From Norana najaformis (taxonomy: Eukaryota > Annelida > Clitellata > Crassiclitellata > Hormogastridae), in assembly GCA_964023275.1 (NCBI GenBank), contig OZ029921.1:8857306-8921305 (forward strand): DNA of 64,000 nt, read 5' to 3'. Shown here in pieces: positions 45,666 through 54,949 of the stretch. Each line of letters begins with the position of its first letter. The first letter of the stretch is position 1. The notes beneath the pieces were generated by a model, which was given only the letters and a program-made list of their open reading frames with translations, ran no database searches and was not told the origin of the DNA. The position numbers and the translations under genes were made by a program.

Positions 45666-46310
45666 CATAATTACAGTTATTACGAATAGGCCTATATGAG
45701 CGCTTCAAATTTTAACGAATTTTTATTGGCGTCTAATTAATTACAGACTTACGTCATCGACTGTTTTCTGATTTATTGTCTTCGACGTCATCAGATCTCC
45801 GGCTTATTGTCTTAATAAACGTTCGAAATCTCATTCCTGCGATAGTCTGCATTTTCGTTAGACTAATATTTGAAAATTTCGTGAATTTTATGGAGCTTTT
45901 GATTCTTTCCCATCGAAGATGCTTCGCTCTGTTCTGCGTTGTCTGTGACCCCGGTCGCAGCCGAAAGCCCGCAGTGCAAAGAAAATCCAGGTTAGCTGGA
46001 ATAACTGCCAGTAATCTACTTTTTACATCGAAATTACCAACTTCCATCGTTCTCGCATGCAACAGACGTCGGTTACAAGCTCATTGTAAGTCATCTATAG
46101 TAAGCTGCGTTTTGAGGAAACGCTTCTCCCCAATGAAGCGTGGTCTATTCCAGGCATTTGTAGAAGTCTAATTAATAACAGAGGGTAGGTTAAGCGGTTT
46201 CATTGTGTGGTTGCATTTGTACAGAGCGACATTCGAGGTCGAATGGCCCAGAGACGGCATGTGGCGGTACAAATTACACCGTGTAACAAATTTTTATTTG
46301 AGATAGAGAG
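45666..46310. other. Unassigned sequence
   Basis: A 131-codon frame (45776-46171, +) has no recognised domain, and the other strand is open over much of it too. Probably non-coding. Confidence 0.45.
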
Positions 46311-46790
46311 ATTTTTTATTGATCACCATAATAATTAACAATTTCTATTCCAGTCTGTCACATACGTTGGTGCCAATGGGCTGACCTAAAAAGAACAAAA
46401 AGTTCCGCTACGAAGGTCACCTGTTTACATTATGGATTACAAATAGGTGACAGCATTATACTGAGGAAATCAATTAATAATCTAGAATACAAGAGTAATT
46501 AATATAATCAATGCCAGTGCGTAAACGCAAACAAGTTTAACTAAGTGCTTTGTGTAGATGAGATTTTAGACTTGTTTTGAACTAGTATAAAGTTGGTAAG
46601 CTCGTAAGTACAGTTGGCAGAGAATTCCAGAATGACGGTCCACAAATTATAATACTAAACTGTCTACTAGTAGTGCGAACAGGACGTTTATGATACATAT
46701 AACATGAGTGCATATGACGATCAGCACATCCGAGTTCATACAAACGTAATGGTAGAAGTCCACAGGCAACAGATTATTTTTTTAATTTAA
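46310..46790 (-). mobile_element. LINE C-terminal relic (third type)
   Basis: - strand translation 'GLLPLRLYELGCADRHMHSC', then 'RPVRTTSRQFSIIICGPSFW' and 'NSLPTVLTSLPTLY', a stop, and 'FKTSLKSHLHKAL', the typical closing block of Jockey/RTE-like ORFs ('GP..WNSLP...f..LK.hL'). One in-frame TAG. A 3' UTR follows with AATAAA signals near 46310. It differs from families A and B. Confidence 0.65.
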
Positions 46791-47213
46791 GCATACATAA
46801 ACCTATTTCTCTAGATATACTAGACTCTGAACGCGCTACCAAGGACAGCATGACGAGAACGTGATGGGAGACTACATTTGGGGTGAATCGTGAAAGTGAT
46901 TTACAGTAGGCCTGTAATCGTAAATCTCGAAAACGTCTCATTTCTAACTCTGTTATGGTCATTTTTGTATAACTGTAGTGTAAATACATGTTAATATTGA
47001 TTCATATGTTGGTTTTTTACTTTATTTGCACGAAAACAAGCAAATTCGCCCGTTCCTTCATTGGAAATTGGTAAATTTCGAAATATCATGTCCTGGTCAC
47101 AAAAGCAAAGTTCGAAGCCATTTTCTTTACATTGAAGCACAAGCAAGTAACAAAATAACACTTACTACCTAAGCACAAAAATTGTATTACTTAGTTTTAT
47201 AGAATAAGGCAAC

Positions 47214-47217
47214 GTTT
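47214..47217. repeat. Target-site duplication GTTT, left
   Basis: Identical to 52184-52187 right after LTR2, marking the insertion. Confidence 0.8.
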
Positions 47218-47234
47218 TGTGGCGAACCGTCGCC

Positions 47235-47612
47235 AGTGTAGGCTTAACTGGTCCGTAGGCTTAACTGAGATGTGGGCTTAACTGATGTCTAGGCTTAACT
47301 GGTCCGTAGGCTTAACTGAGCTGTAGGCTTAACTGAGCTGTAGGCTTAACTGATATCTAGGCTTAACTGGTCCGTAGGCTTAACTGAGCTGTGGGCTTAA
47401 CTGATGTCTAGGCTTAACTGGTCCGTAGGCTTAACTGAGCTGTAGGCTTAACTGGTGTCTAGGCTTAACTGGTCCGTAGGCTTAACTGAGCTGTAGGCTT
47501 AACTGAGCTGTAGGCTTAACTGCGCTGTAGGCTTAACTGATGTCTAGGCTTAACTGGTCCGTAGGCTTAACTGAGCTGTAGGCTTAACTGACACGTAGAC
47601 TTAGCTAATAGG
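47235..47612. repeat. 17-bp array in 5' LTR, 22 units
   Basis: Units share 'taggcttaactg' and differ in the last five bases: type A ggtcc, B gagct (or gagat), C gatgtc. Reading order is A B C A B B C A B C A B C A B B B C A B followed by two diverged end units (gacac; gtagacttagctaatag). The A-B-C triplet makes a higher-order period of about 50 bp. Confidence 0.95.
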
Positions 47613-47620
47613 TATATAAG
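47613..47620 (+). promoter_or_regulatory. TATA box of 5' LTR
   Basis: TATATAAG immediately downstream of the array. The identical position in LTR2 is 51827-51834. Transcription should start about 25-30 bp downstream. Confidence 0.75.
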
Positions 47621-47972
47621 TGAGCCGTTGCTGTTGTTCTGGGTTGTTGTTGTTGATTTTGGTTGTGGTTCGGTTACTGCTGTTGCTGTCGTTGCTGTGT
47701 AGTCGTCGGGGAGCGAACCTAACTGTAGAGTTCTCATGTGACCGAGTTATGACTCGTGGCGAATTGTTTGGCTTTCTTACCGAATTGTGATCTTCGAAGT
47801 TAATTAAAGTTGGTTGCTCGAGTTGAGCCCAATTAAATTCGAGAAATTCACTTCGTTGTTCTTCACTTGAGAGGTAGAAGAAGCCCCTCCCGCTAGACTT
47901 AGGGGGAGCCGAACCTGACGGACTTACAGAATACTCGTCGACGGAAAAGACAGACCGCCGTTCGCCATAACT

Positions 47973-47989
47973 TGGTACCAGAAGTGGGG
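47973..47989 (+). other. Primer-binding site
   Basis: TGGTACCAGAAGTGGGG lies 3 nt after the LTR. It starts TGG, complementary to a tRNA CCA end. The donor tRNA was not identified. Confidence 0.65.
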
Positions 47990-48053
47990 TACGTTTGTCT
48001 ACTTCTGTTGCGAGGGTTGTTCGCCTGTCAAAGATCGTCGGTAGAAAGCCAGT

Positions 48054-50009
48054 ATGGACGCTGCGAAGTCAGAAGGGAACACAGTTGTATACACCCTGTT
48101 GGACCTGGCAGATTCATCTGATCGTCAGCCGGAAAGCTCGACGCCGGAGACAAGGAGGGGAATGTCGGACAGACGCCAGAGTCAGCAAAGCCGATTCTTG
48201 GAGGGGATCGACTTCGACAGCCCTGCATCGGCAGTGGCGAGGGACTCAGCCAGAACAATGTCCACCCGACCACGCAGAGATGAAGACGGCGCCGCGACAG
48301 GACCTCGGAAGATCCCGATGAACCCCGGGAAATTTGACGGAACCGGGTCGGTGGAATCTTTCCTCGCACAGTTTGAAGTATGTGCGAAAAATAACCAGTG
48401 GACTGCGTTGGACAAGATTGATTTCCTGCGCTGCGCACTCGATAAAGCTGCAACCCAGCTGCTGTGGGATTTCGGGGTGCAACAAGACGTTACCTACGAG
48501 GAGCTGACCAAGAGACTGCGGCAGAGATACGGTACAGAGGGCCAAGCGGAAACCTTCCGGGCACAGCTTTATTATCGACGTCAACAGCCTAATGAGACTC
48601 TTGGTGACCTGCTACATGATGTCCGGCGGTTAGTGGTGCTCGCCTACCCGACGCCTTCGAATGAGACGACCGAGGTTGTGGCACGAGACGCGTTTTTGGA
48701 GGCTATCCGCGATCGTGAACTGGCATTGAAAGTACGTGAAAGGGAACCCAGAACCCTCGACGAAGCTTACCGGGTGGTCCTGCGGCTGGAGACATATCAA
48801 CGGATGTCGGATGCAGATGATCGTCGACGACCGACCAACCGTGTCCGGGGGACACAAGAAGCCGACTGGATGGGTCCGCTGCAGAACCAGTTGGAGCAGT
48901 TCTTTTAGGCGCAACGGGAGACACAACGGCGTTGGCAGACCGAATGGGAGAAGAAGATGGACCGACAACTAGCGGCCATACGAAGTCTGCACGAGACGTC
49001 GGAAGGGACGGGACAGGCCGTTGGGCGCGATGGGACGCCACTGGAGAGAACGAGGTAGGATGGAGCCTGCTACAATTGCGGGAAGAGAAGACACTTTGCC
49101 CGACGCTGTCGTCAGCCGAGGAGATTCCGGAGTTCGACAACGGAGGCCGCCGCGCCCAACGACCAGCCGGAGGAAGAGACGGCAGCCGTGAACCACACTG
49201 CGTGGCAATGGTCATCGAGTCGAACGGATGGGAACACGATCTACATTCAAGGTGTGATCCACGGACGTTCTCAGAAGTGCCTAATCGACACTGGCTCAGA
49301 GGTGAGTCTGGTACCCTTTTCCACGGTAATGGGGTTAGAATTGCACCCTAGTAGGCGCACCCTTTTAGCTGCTAATGGCACGGAAATCCGAGTGTTGGGA
49401 GAGGTCAGCATACCCCTTAAGATTAGGCGCGGGTTTGAGCTGGACACCTCCTTTTTGGTATCTGACCAGATCCTGGAAGCCTTGTTAGGAATGGACTGGT
49501 TGAGGCAGCATCGGTGCCGTTTGGGGTTCGGCACAGGCGCGCTGTTTGTCGGCAGGAAGCGCATCCAACTAGTAAAAGGAGATGGTTCAGAGTGGTGCCG
49601 CAGGGTGATGGTTGCCGAAGACTTAGTGATATCCCCCTTAGCACAAAGTGATGTACCGGCCAGGACCTTGTATAGGAACATATCCTTCACCGCCCCAGCT
49701 TCGATGACCGAAGCGAAAGAGGTTCAGCCAGGTGTGCATTTGGCAAAGGTTGTTGTATCAGAGGACTCCAATGTAGCGCCTGTGCGGGTGTTGAATCTAA
49801 ATGAGACCCCTACTAAGCTCAGCACGGATCAATTGCTGGGAGAATTGCACCCGGTCCAGTTAAAGGATAGTAGAGAGAGTAATCATGGTGATGGGATTCC
49901 AGAAGAGGCACCCTTTGTGGGGGAGCTAATGAAAGATATTTCGGAAGAAGTCCCGGGAAAGATGGATTGCCAATTAGACTGGAGATGTACGGGGATATTT
50001 CTTCTATAA
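48054..50009 (+). pseudogene. gag-protease ORF with two in-frame TAG codons
   Basis: Gag, knuckle and protease all read in a single frame, interrupted by TAG at 48906-48908 and 49056-49058. Gag (from ATG 48054) has the retrotransposon-gag fold signature 'FDGTGSVESFLAQFEV' through 'YEELTKRLRQRYG' and 'LGDLLHDVRRLV'. A basic coiled segment follows, then the zinc knuckle CX2CX4HX4C (49068-49109). The aspartic protease active site DTG is at 49287-49295 ('CLIDTGSEVSLVPF'), with 'LLGMDWL' as the second conserved block. Both stops could come from CAG by one C-to-T change. Role (known): capsid formation and polyprotein cleavage. Ends at TAA 50007-50009, where RT sequence would be expected to continue. 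Confidence 0.85.
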
Positions 50010-50505
50010 CAAAAGGACGCATACGAATGACTTCTCCCTCTAAGCGTAGGATCGAAACTGGAGAAGCTGGATCCATTAGGCGATCTTTGAGGCGACAAAC
50101 GTTTCCAGATAGCGCGGTGGTTGACCATCTTCTGGACATTAGGAATGGACATAACCTGGTTGAGATGGATCTACGAGACGCGGACAAGACCGCCTTGTTC
50201 ACGCGCAGGGGAATTTTCCGCTGGCGGTTGATGCCTTTTGGATTATGCCGGTTGCCTTCCAGAGGTTAATGGACATCGATTTATTGATGTACTATGATGA
50301 TGTGATCTTTGGGAGAACGCCCGAGCGGCAACTAGAAAGGCCGACACAAATGTTCAAAAGGTTTCGGGGAGTAAACTTCACGTTGAAGTCCAGTAAGTAC
50401 CACGTGGTCACGCCCACGGGGATCGCGGTGGATCTGGGCAAAGTATGCGATGTAGCCCTGTGGCCTGCGCCTGATCGGCTGAGAGGTGCACGGCAGACCT
50501 CCTGA
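49967..50505 (+). pseudogene. Reverse transcriptase remnant
   Basis: Two frames. One (to 50269) contains 'EMDLRDADKTALFT' and 'LMPFGL'; the next (50245-50505) contains 'AFQRLMD', 'YYDDVIFGRT' (YYDD at 50290-50301) and 'GIAVDLGKV...WPAP'. Short deletions have removed residues before 'EMDL' and between 'AFQRLMD' and YYDD. Sequence after 'WPAP' is joined directly to integrase C-terminal sequence. Non-functional. Confidence 0.85.
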
Positions 50506-50887
50506 CATGGATGAGAGAGCAATCCCTTGTTCCACTTATGCTGAGGAGTTGGTAGAGAGGCTTGAGGCCGCGTACAGACTTGTACGTGAACAGCTACCGA
50601 GAACTGCTGAGCGTAGGAAACACGCGTATGATTTGCGCGTCCGCCCTGCTAGATTTGCTGTGGGTTCCCGGGTGTGGTACTTCACGCCGAGGAGGTATAT
50701 AGGCCGCAGCCCAAAATGGCAGCGGATGTACATTGGTCCCTTTGAGATTTTACGCCAGTTGAGTCCGGTGACCTATCTTCTGCAGAAATCACCAAGGGCC
50801 AAACCCTTCGTGGCCCACGTAGACAAATTGCGGGCCTATCTGGACGAGGGAGGGGCAGACCCTTCCCCCGTAGAAGAGGGGGTGTAG
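50486..50887 (+). pseudogene. Integrase C-terminal fragment
   Basis: An open 133-codon frame, 'AYRLVREQLPRTAERRKHAY' then 'FAVGSRVWYFTPRRYIGRSP', 'KWQRMYIGPFEILRQL' and 'FVAHVDKLRAYL'. This is the GPY/F-type tail typical of Gypsy integrases. The zinc-binding and catalytic domains are absent because of the upstream deletion. Confidence 0.88.
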
Positions 50888-50993
50888 GATCCCGTGGTAT
50901 CGACGCCTGAGCCAGTGTCGGGGCGGCCACGACGAGCCGTCCGAAAGCCAGTCAGATTCCAATAGTGAGGATCTTGCACGCGACCTCGCTACT

Positions 50994-51215
50994 TTGATGG
51001 CCAGTACTTCGCCGATGGCTTACTTCACCTCGTGGGAGCGTTTCTTGGAGACATTTTCGAGGCGCTTTCCGCAACTTCTTGAGTGGGCGATTCGCGGAGC
51101 CTACCTCTGGTCGCAGCCGCGAGGTTCCGGTCCCTGCGAAAGAGTTCGACCTCTGACTCCACCCAATGTGGATGGTGATGACGATGTTGACGACGACGTG
51201 GTTATGCTGGATTAA
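50994..51215 (+). CDS. Short ORF at 3' end of the LTR element
   Basis: 73 codons, 'YFTSWERFLETFSRRFPQLL' and a very acidic tail ending 'DDDVDDDVVMLD'. No family recognised. It lies between the integrase fragment and the 3' LTR, where some elements carry an extra gene. Could be chance. Confidence 0.3.
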   Translation: MMASTSPMAYFTSWERFLETFSRRFPQLLEWAIRGAYLWSQPRGSGPCERVRPLTPPNVDGDDDVDDDVVMLD

Positions 51216-51432
51216 TTGCTGCTGCCGGTAACTGTTTTGTATGATTGTCAGACGTGATTTTGACGTGTTTTCAATTATCTGATATTGCTCTGATTTTGTG
51301 ACGTGGTTTTAATGCTTGATATTGTTCTGTTTTCGTATGATTACTGGACATGATCTTGTTTTGATTTGCCTGTAATTGTCTGATTTTCCTGATGAACCTA
51401 AGGGAGGTTTATGACTCGTGGTGGGCGAAGAG
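51216..51432. other. 3' untranslated region and polypurine tract
   Basis: T-rich run with 'ttttgattt'-type repeats, ending in a purine-rich 'ggtgggcgaagag' immediately before LTR2, the expected polypurine primer. Confidence 0.6.
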
Positions 51433-52183
51433 TGTGGCGAACCGTCGCCAGTGTAGGCTTAACTGGTCCGTAGGCTTAACTGGTCCGTAGGCTTAACTGA
51501 GCTGTAGGCTTAACTGATGTCTAGGCTTAACTGGTCTTAGGCTTAACTGAGCTGTGGGCTTAACTGATGTCTAGGCTTAACTGGTCCGTAGGCTTAACTG
51601 AGCTGTAGGCTTAACTGATGTCTAGGCTTAACTGGTCCGTAGGCTTAACTGAGATGTGGGCTTAACTGATGTCTAGGCTTAACTGGTCCGTAGGCTTAAC
51701 TGAGCTGTAGGCTTAACTGAGCTGTAGGCTTAACTGAGCTGTAGGCTTAACTGATGTCTAGGCTTAACTGGTCCGTAGGCTTAACTGAGCTGTAGGCTTA
51801 ACTGACACGTAGACTTAGCTAATAGGTATATAAGTGAGCCGTTGCTGTTGTTCTGGGTTGTTGTTGTTGATTTTGGTTGTGGTTCGGTTGCTGCTGTTGC
51901 TGTCGTTGCTGTGTTGTCGTCGGGGCGCGAACCTAACTGTAGAGTTCTCATGTGACCGAGTTATGACTCGTGGCGAATTGTTTGACTTTCTTACCGAATT
52001 GTGATCTTCGAAGTTAATTAAAGTTGGTTGCTCGAGTTGAGCCCTATTAAATTCGAGAAATTCACTTCGTTGTTCTTCACTTGAGAGGTAGAAGAAGCCC
52101 CTCCCGCTAGACTTAGGGGGAGCCGAACCTGACGGACTTACAGAATACTCGTCGACGGAAAAGACAGACCGCCGTTCGCCACA
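51433..52183 (+). repeat. 3' LTR
   Basis: 751 bp, ends TTCGCCACA, followed by GTTT. Matches LTR1 except for a few substitutions and a different arrangement of the 17-bp units. Confidence 0.93.
51450..51826. repeat. 17-bp array in 3' LTR, 22 units
   Basis: Order A A B C A B C A B C A B C A B B B C A B plus the two end units. One unit near 51530 is damaged ('ggtcttaggc'). It starts A A B C where LTR1 starts A B C, and lacks the extra early B of LTR1. Confidence 0.93.
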
Positions 52184-52187
52184 GTTT

Positions 52188-52825
52188 ATGCCGAACTTTC
52201 GTTGACGCTGGATATCTTAATAGAAGACGGATGGCTTCAAATGGCGAGTATAGAATGTAGATCGCGAGATCAACTATGGCTGGATCCAGCAGGACTGGAT
52301 GAGAAATCTGAAAAGCAAATGTAAGTGGTTATGTGCTAATTTTGGTCTTAATTTAATTTAGCAAACCGCCTGAAAACTGAAATAAGGCAGCTATGTCGAA
52401 CATCATTTGACCTCGTAAAAGACTTACACGTAGGCTATTCGCATGAAGGCGCCCTGTTTCTCGGTCACCATTTAAACATGTCATTAGAAGCGTGGAACAT
52501 GCCGTAAATATCGAGGTAACAGAAGAACGGGGCTGTCAAATATGTAGCCTATGCTTGACAAAATCGCTATTTTCTACAGTACAGCAATAAATAAACAATT
52601 TTAGCAGGCCATTTTGATATGACAGTGTATTCACTTATAAGCAGCCGTAATTAGGAGTCTTCTTACTATCATTACTAATAAAAGTCATTTGCACAACGCA
52701 TGCGCACCAGACGCTTAGAGACGCCAATCATCATGATTCGTTTTACTAAGGAAAGTCAACAGAAGAGTTTCTGAAGTTTGAGTTCTATAACTAGCCTTTG
52801 TTTGAAGAGAATGAGGAAATTGTTA
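52188..52825. other. Unassigned sequence
   Basis: No gene or element recognised. Confidence 0.5.
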
Positions 52826-53350
52826 ACCGGTGTAGGAGGCAGGGTGTACTCTAGGCACATTTTATACTCTAGAGTTCATGATACCTGTAGGCACTGTGGA
52901 CTCTACAGTACATCATACCTAGGCACAATGTACTTACCTTACCTGCAGAGAGTAATAAGTAATTAAAATTAAAAGCTTTCAGTGAAAAAGAATCTGGACC
53001 TAAGAGTACAAAATTTTTAAACAAAGGGGATTCGATGAATAATATGCTTTACCTCCAATAAATTAAACTATAAAATATTCATCAAGTATTTTATTTAATA
53101 TTATTAAAAATATAGCTGCTGTTAATTTTGCTACCATTTTAAAGTCTTCATTTTTTGAATACGTAATTTCTATGAATTAACTAGAGTACACAGTGCCTGA
53201 GGTATGTTATGCCTGGGTGTGGGCTAGGCATTTCGTACTCTAGAGTGCATGCTACCACCAGTTAACGCCTACTGTAGAGTACATTGTGCCAAGGTATGAT
53301 GTACTCTAGAGTACGTTGTGCCTAGAGTACACCTTACCTGCCAAACCGGT
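52826..53350. mobile_element. MITE-like foldback element
   Basis: 525 bp. Ends are inverted: ACCGGT...GGTGTACTCTAGGCAC on the left, and on the right the reverse complement with the same ACCGGT end. Homology continues about 120 bp inward. The arms are built from repeats of 'gtactctag' and the palindrome TACTCTAGAGTA. Flanks share 'gaaatt(c)gtt' (52816-52824 and 53352-53361), a possible target duplication. No ORF. Confidence 0.75.
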
Positions 53351-54185
53351 AGAAATTCGTTGATAATGATTTTAGCAATGATGGGAATACTTGCAGTGCC
53401 GATCAAGACTGCACACCATTTTAGATTTTGGGGAGAATTCAGTAAATGTGATAAATTGAATTGAAAATGAGGACTGGGCTGGTGTGTGAAGAGAGGCGTT
53501 CTTTGGTGCGGCAACAAAGGCTATGGCAGCTTTTTAAAGAGACCAGATGAAATATAACCGTGTGAGACATTGTATGGAAAAATCACATGGCTGGACTACA
53601 TGTATGAACTGCTACAATGCCATTGAGGTTGAGCACACCCACATTGATCTAGGCGCTTGGAACTCCAAAAACAAATGGGTGTTTGACTTATTGAACAGCT
53701 TTACTCATCCAGCCAATCTGTTTATCTCAAAGAGTGGTTAGGTGTATGGAGTAGAAAGGGTCTAGCTGGACATTCTCAAATTGAGAAAGTTTGCCCCAAT
53801 GCTGGTTGACATCTCTAAATAAGCCGGTCTTATTGGATTTCATCTGGCTAATCTAGCACTTCATAGTGGCATTAATTAATGTGCCAGTCAAATTCCACAA
53901 CTGCAAAATCCAGATTCTGAGCATTTAATTTTAAAAATACAAATGGAATGCTCCATCTTTGTTAAATAGATGGCCATTATGTTTAATGTTTTTAAAATTC
54001 TTAGGAATTAAAACAAGGATGGACATAGCAAATTCTTATTTCAATATCACAAATATAAATTGTAAAAGTACTAAGTAAGTAAGTAAGACATTTGTTAACA
54101 TGCCATGTAGCTGCGAACTCCCCCGTTATGGCTGAGTAAGGAATCGTAAGCATGATTTTATTTTTAGCAATTATATTTAATAAGG
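53351..54185. other. Unassigned AT-rich sequence
   Basis: Nothing recognised except a short AAGT repeat at about 54072-54090. Confidence 0.5.
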
Positions 54186-54270
54186 TAAGTGTAATTTGTA
54201 ACTGTAATCGCAGTTTGTATAACGCCTTTTCACTACAAACTCTTTAGAGGTGCTCCTCATCTCACAACAC
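54186..54270 (-). mobile_element. LINE/SINE tail module, reverse orientation
   Basis: 'tgtaactgtaatcgcagttt' then 'gtataacgccttttcac', similar to the other reverse-oriented tails. Confidence 0.5.
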
Positions 54271-54940
54271 AAAACCCTAATCAAACAGGATGGTTTTCAG
54301 TGCTGTAGGAAAAAGAGCCAAAGAAAAAACAAGCTTATTTTGTAGGTTGCTAGACAATCTATGACGGGATATGACAACCTACATCATGATACACCCGAAA
54401 CTTGTTCTAAACCTGTTTTAGGGAGCCATATCAAGAACTGTATTATAAAGAGGTCGTATAATAAGTTTATTGTAGAATTAATTTTTGGATCGATATCCTT
54501 AACCATGTTATATCAGAATTTGTGTTATAATGCAGGATTTTGTAACTAGTCAAGTGTAGATATAATTCCTCAGGATTTATAAACCAAATTTGAAGCAAAA
54601 GTGAATTGTGTAACTGCTTTGCTATTCAACTAAAATTATACTCCCCTATAAACTTGAAAAATATTCTTTGAAGGTAAAGGAGGAGAAATATAATGTTAAG
54701 ATGTTATAATTAAATTGTCGTTGTGTGCTTGTTTGTCTTTGCTGAATGCAGAAATGCAGGTCTCATAAACTGTTTCCGCGGAATGGACCTTCTCTGGCAG
54801 AAGTCAAATGAGCTTTGTGGGAATCACAGCATCGCATGACTATCAAATGTAAGGACCTGCTAGTAAATCAAAGAGTCTGAGAAAGCACAGAAATCAGAAT
54901 ATGTACTCTGACCGTGAAAAGGTGGACGCACAGTTGTTCT
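54271..54940. other. Unassigned sequence
   Basis: AT-rich, no element recognised. Confidence 0.5.
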
Positions 54941-54949
54941 TTCTTACCT

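Larger units (their letters stand above)
47218..47969 (+). repeat. 5' LTR
   Basis: 752 bp with 9-bp inverted ends (TGTGGCGAA...TTCGCCAyA). Contains the 17-bp array (47235-47612), a TATA box (47613-47620), then a GTTGCT/TTG-rich leader, and a possible ATTAAA poly(A) signal near 47833. Confidence 0.93.
47218..52183 (+). mobile_element. Gypsy-type LTR retrotransposon, complete ends, internally deleted
   Basis: 4966 bp. The two LTRs (47218-47969, 51433-52183) are nearly identical outside their repeat arrays, start TGTGGCGAA and end TTCGCCACA (LTR1 ends ATA by one transition), and are flanked by GTTT. Order inside: primer-binding site, gag with CCHC knuckle, DTG protease, truncated reverse transcriptase, C-terminal integrase piece, short 3' ORF, purine tract. 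The RT-then-integrase order and the 'MPFGL' and 'YYDD' motifs place it in Ty3/Gypsy (Metaviridae). Between RT and the integrase tail the RNase H, HHCC and DDE parts are absent. Not autonomous. Confidence 0.93.

Noticed and set aside
45776-46171. 131-codon + strand frame as a gene
   Set aside because: No domain, the opposite strand is also open over much of it, and it lies between LINE relics.
47235-47612. CRISPR-like regular repeats
   Set aside because: 17-bp units without spacers, inside an LTR of an animal retrotransposon.
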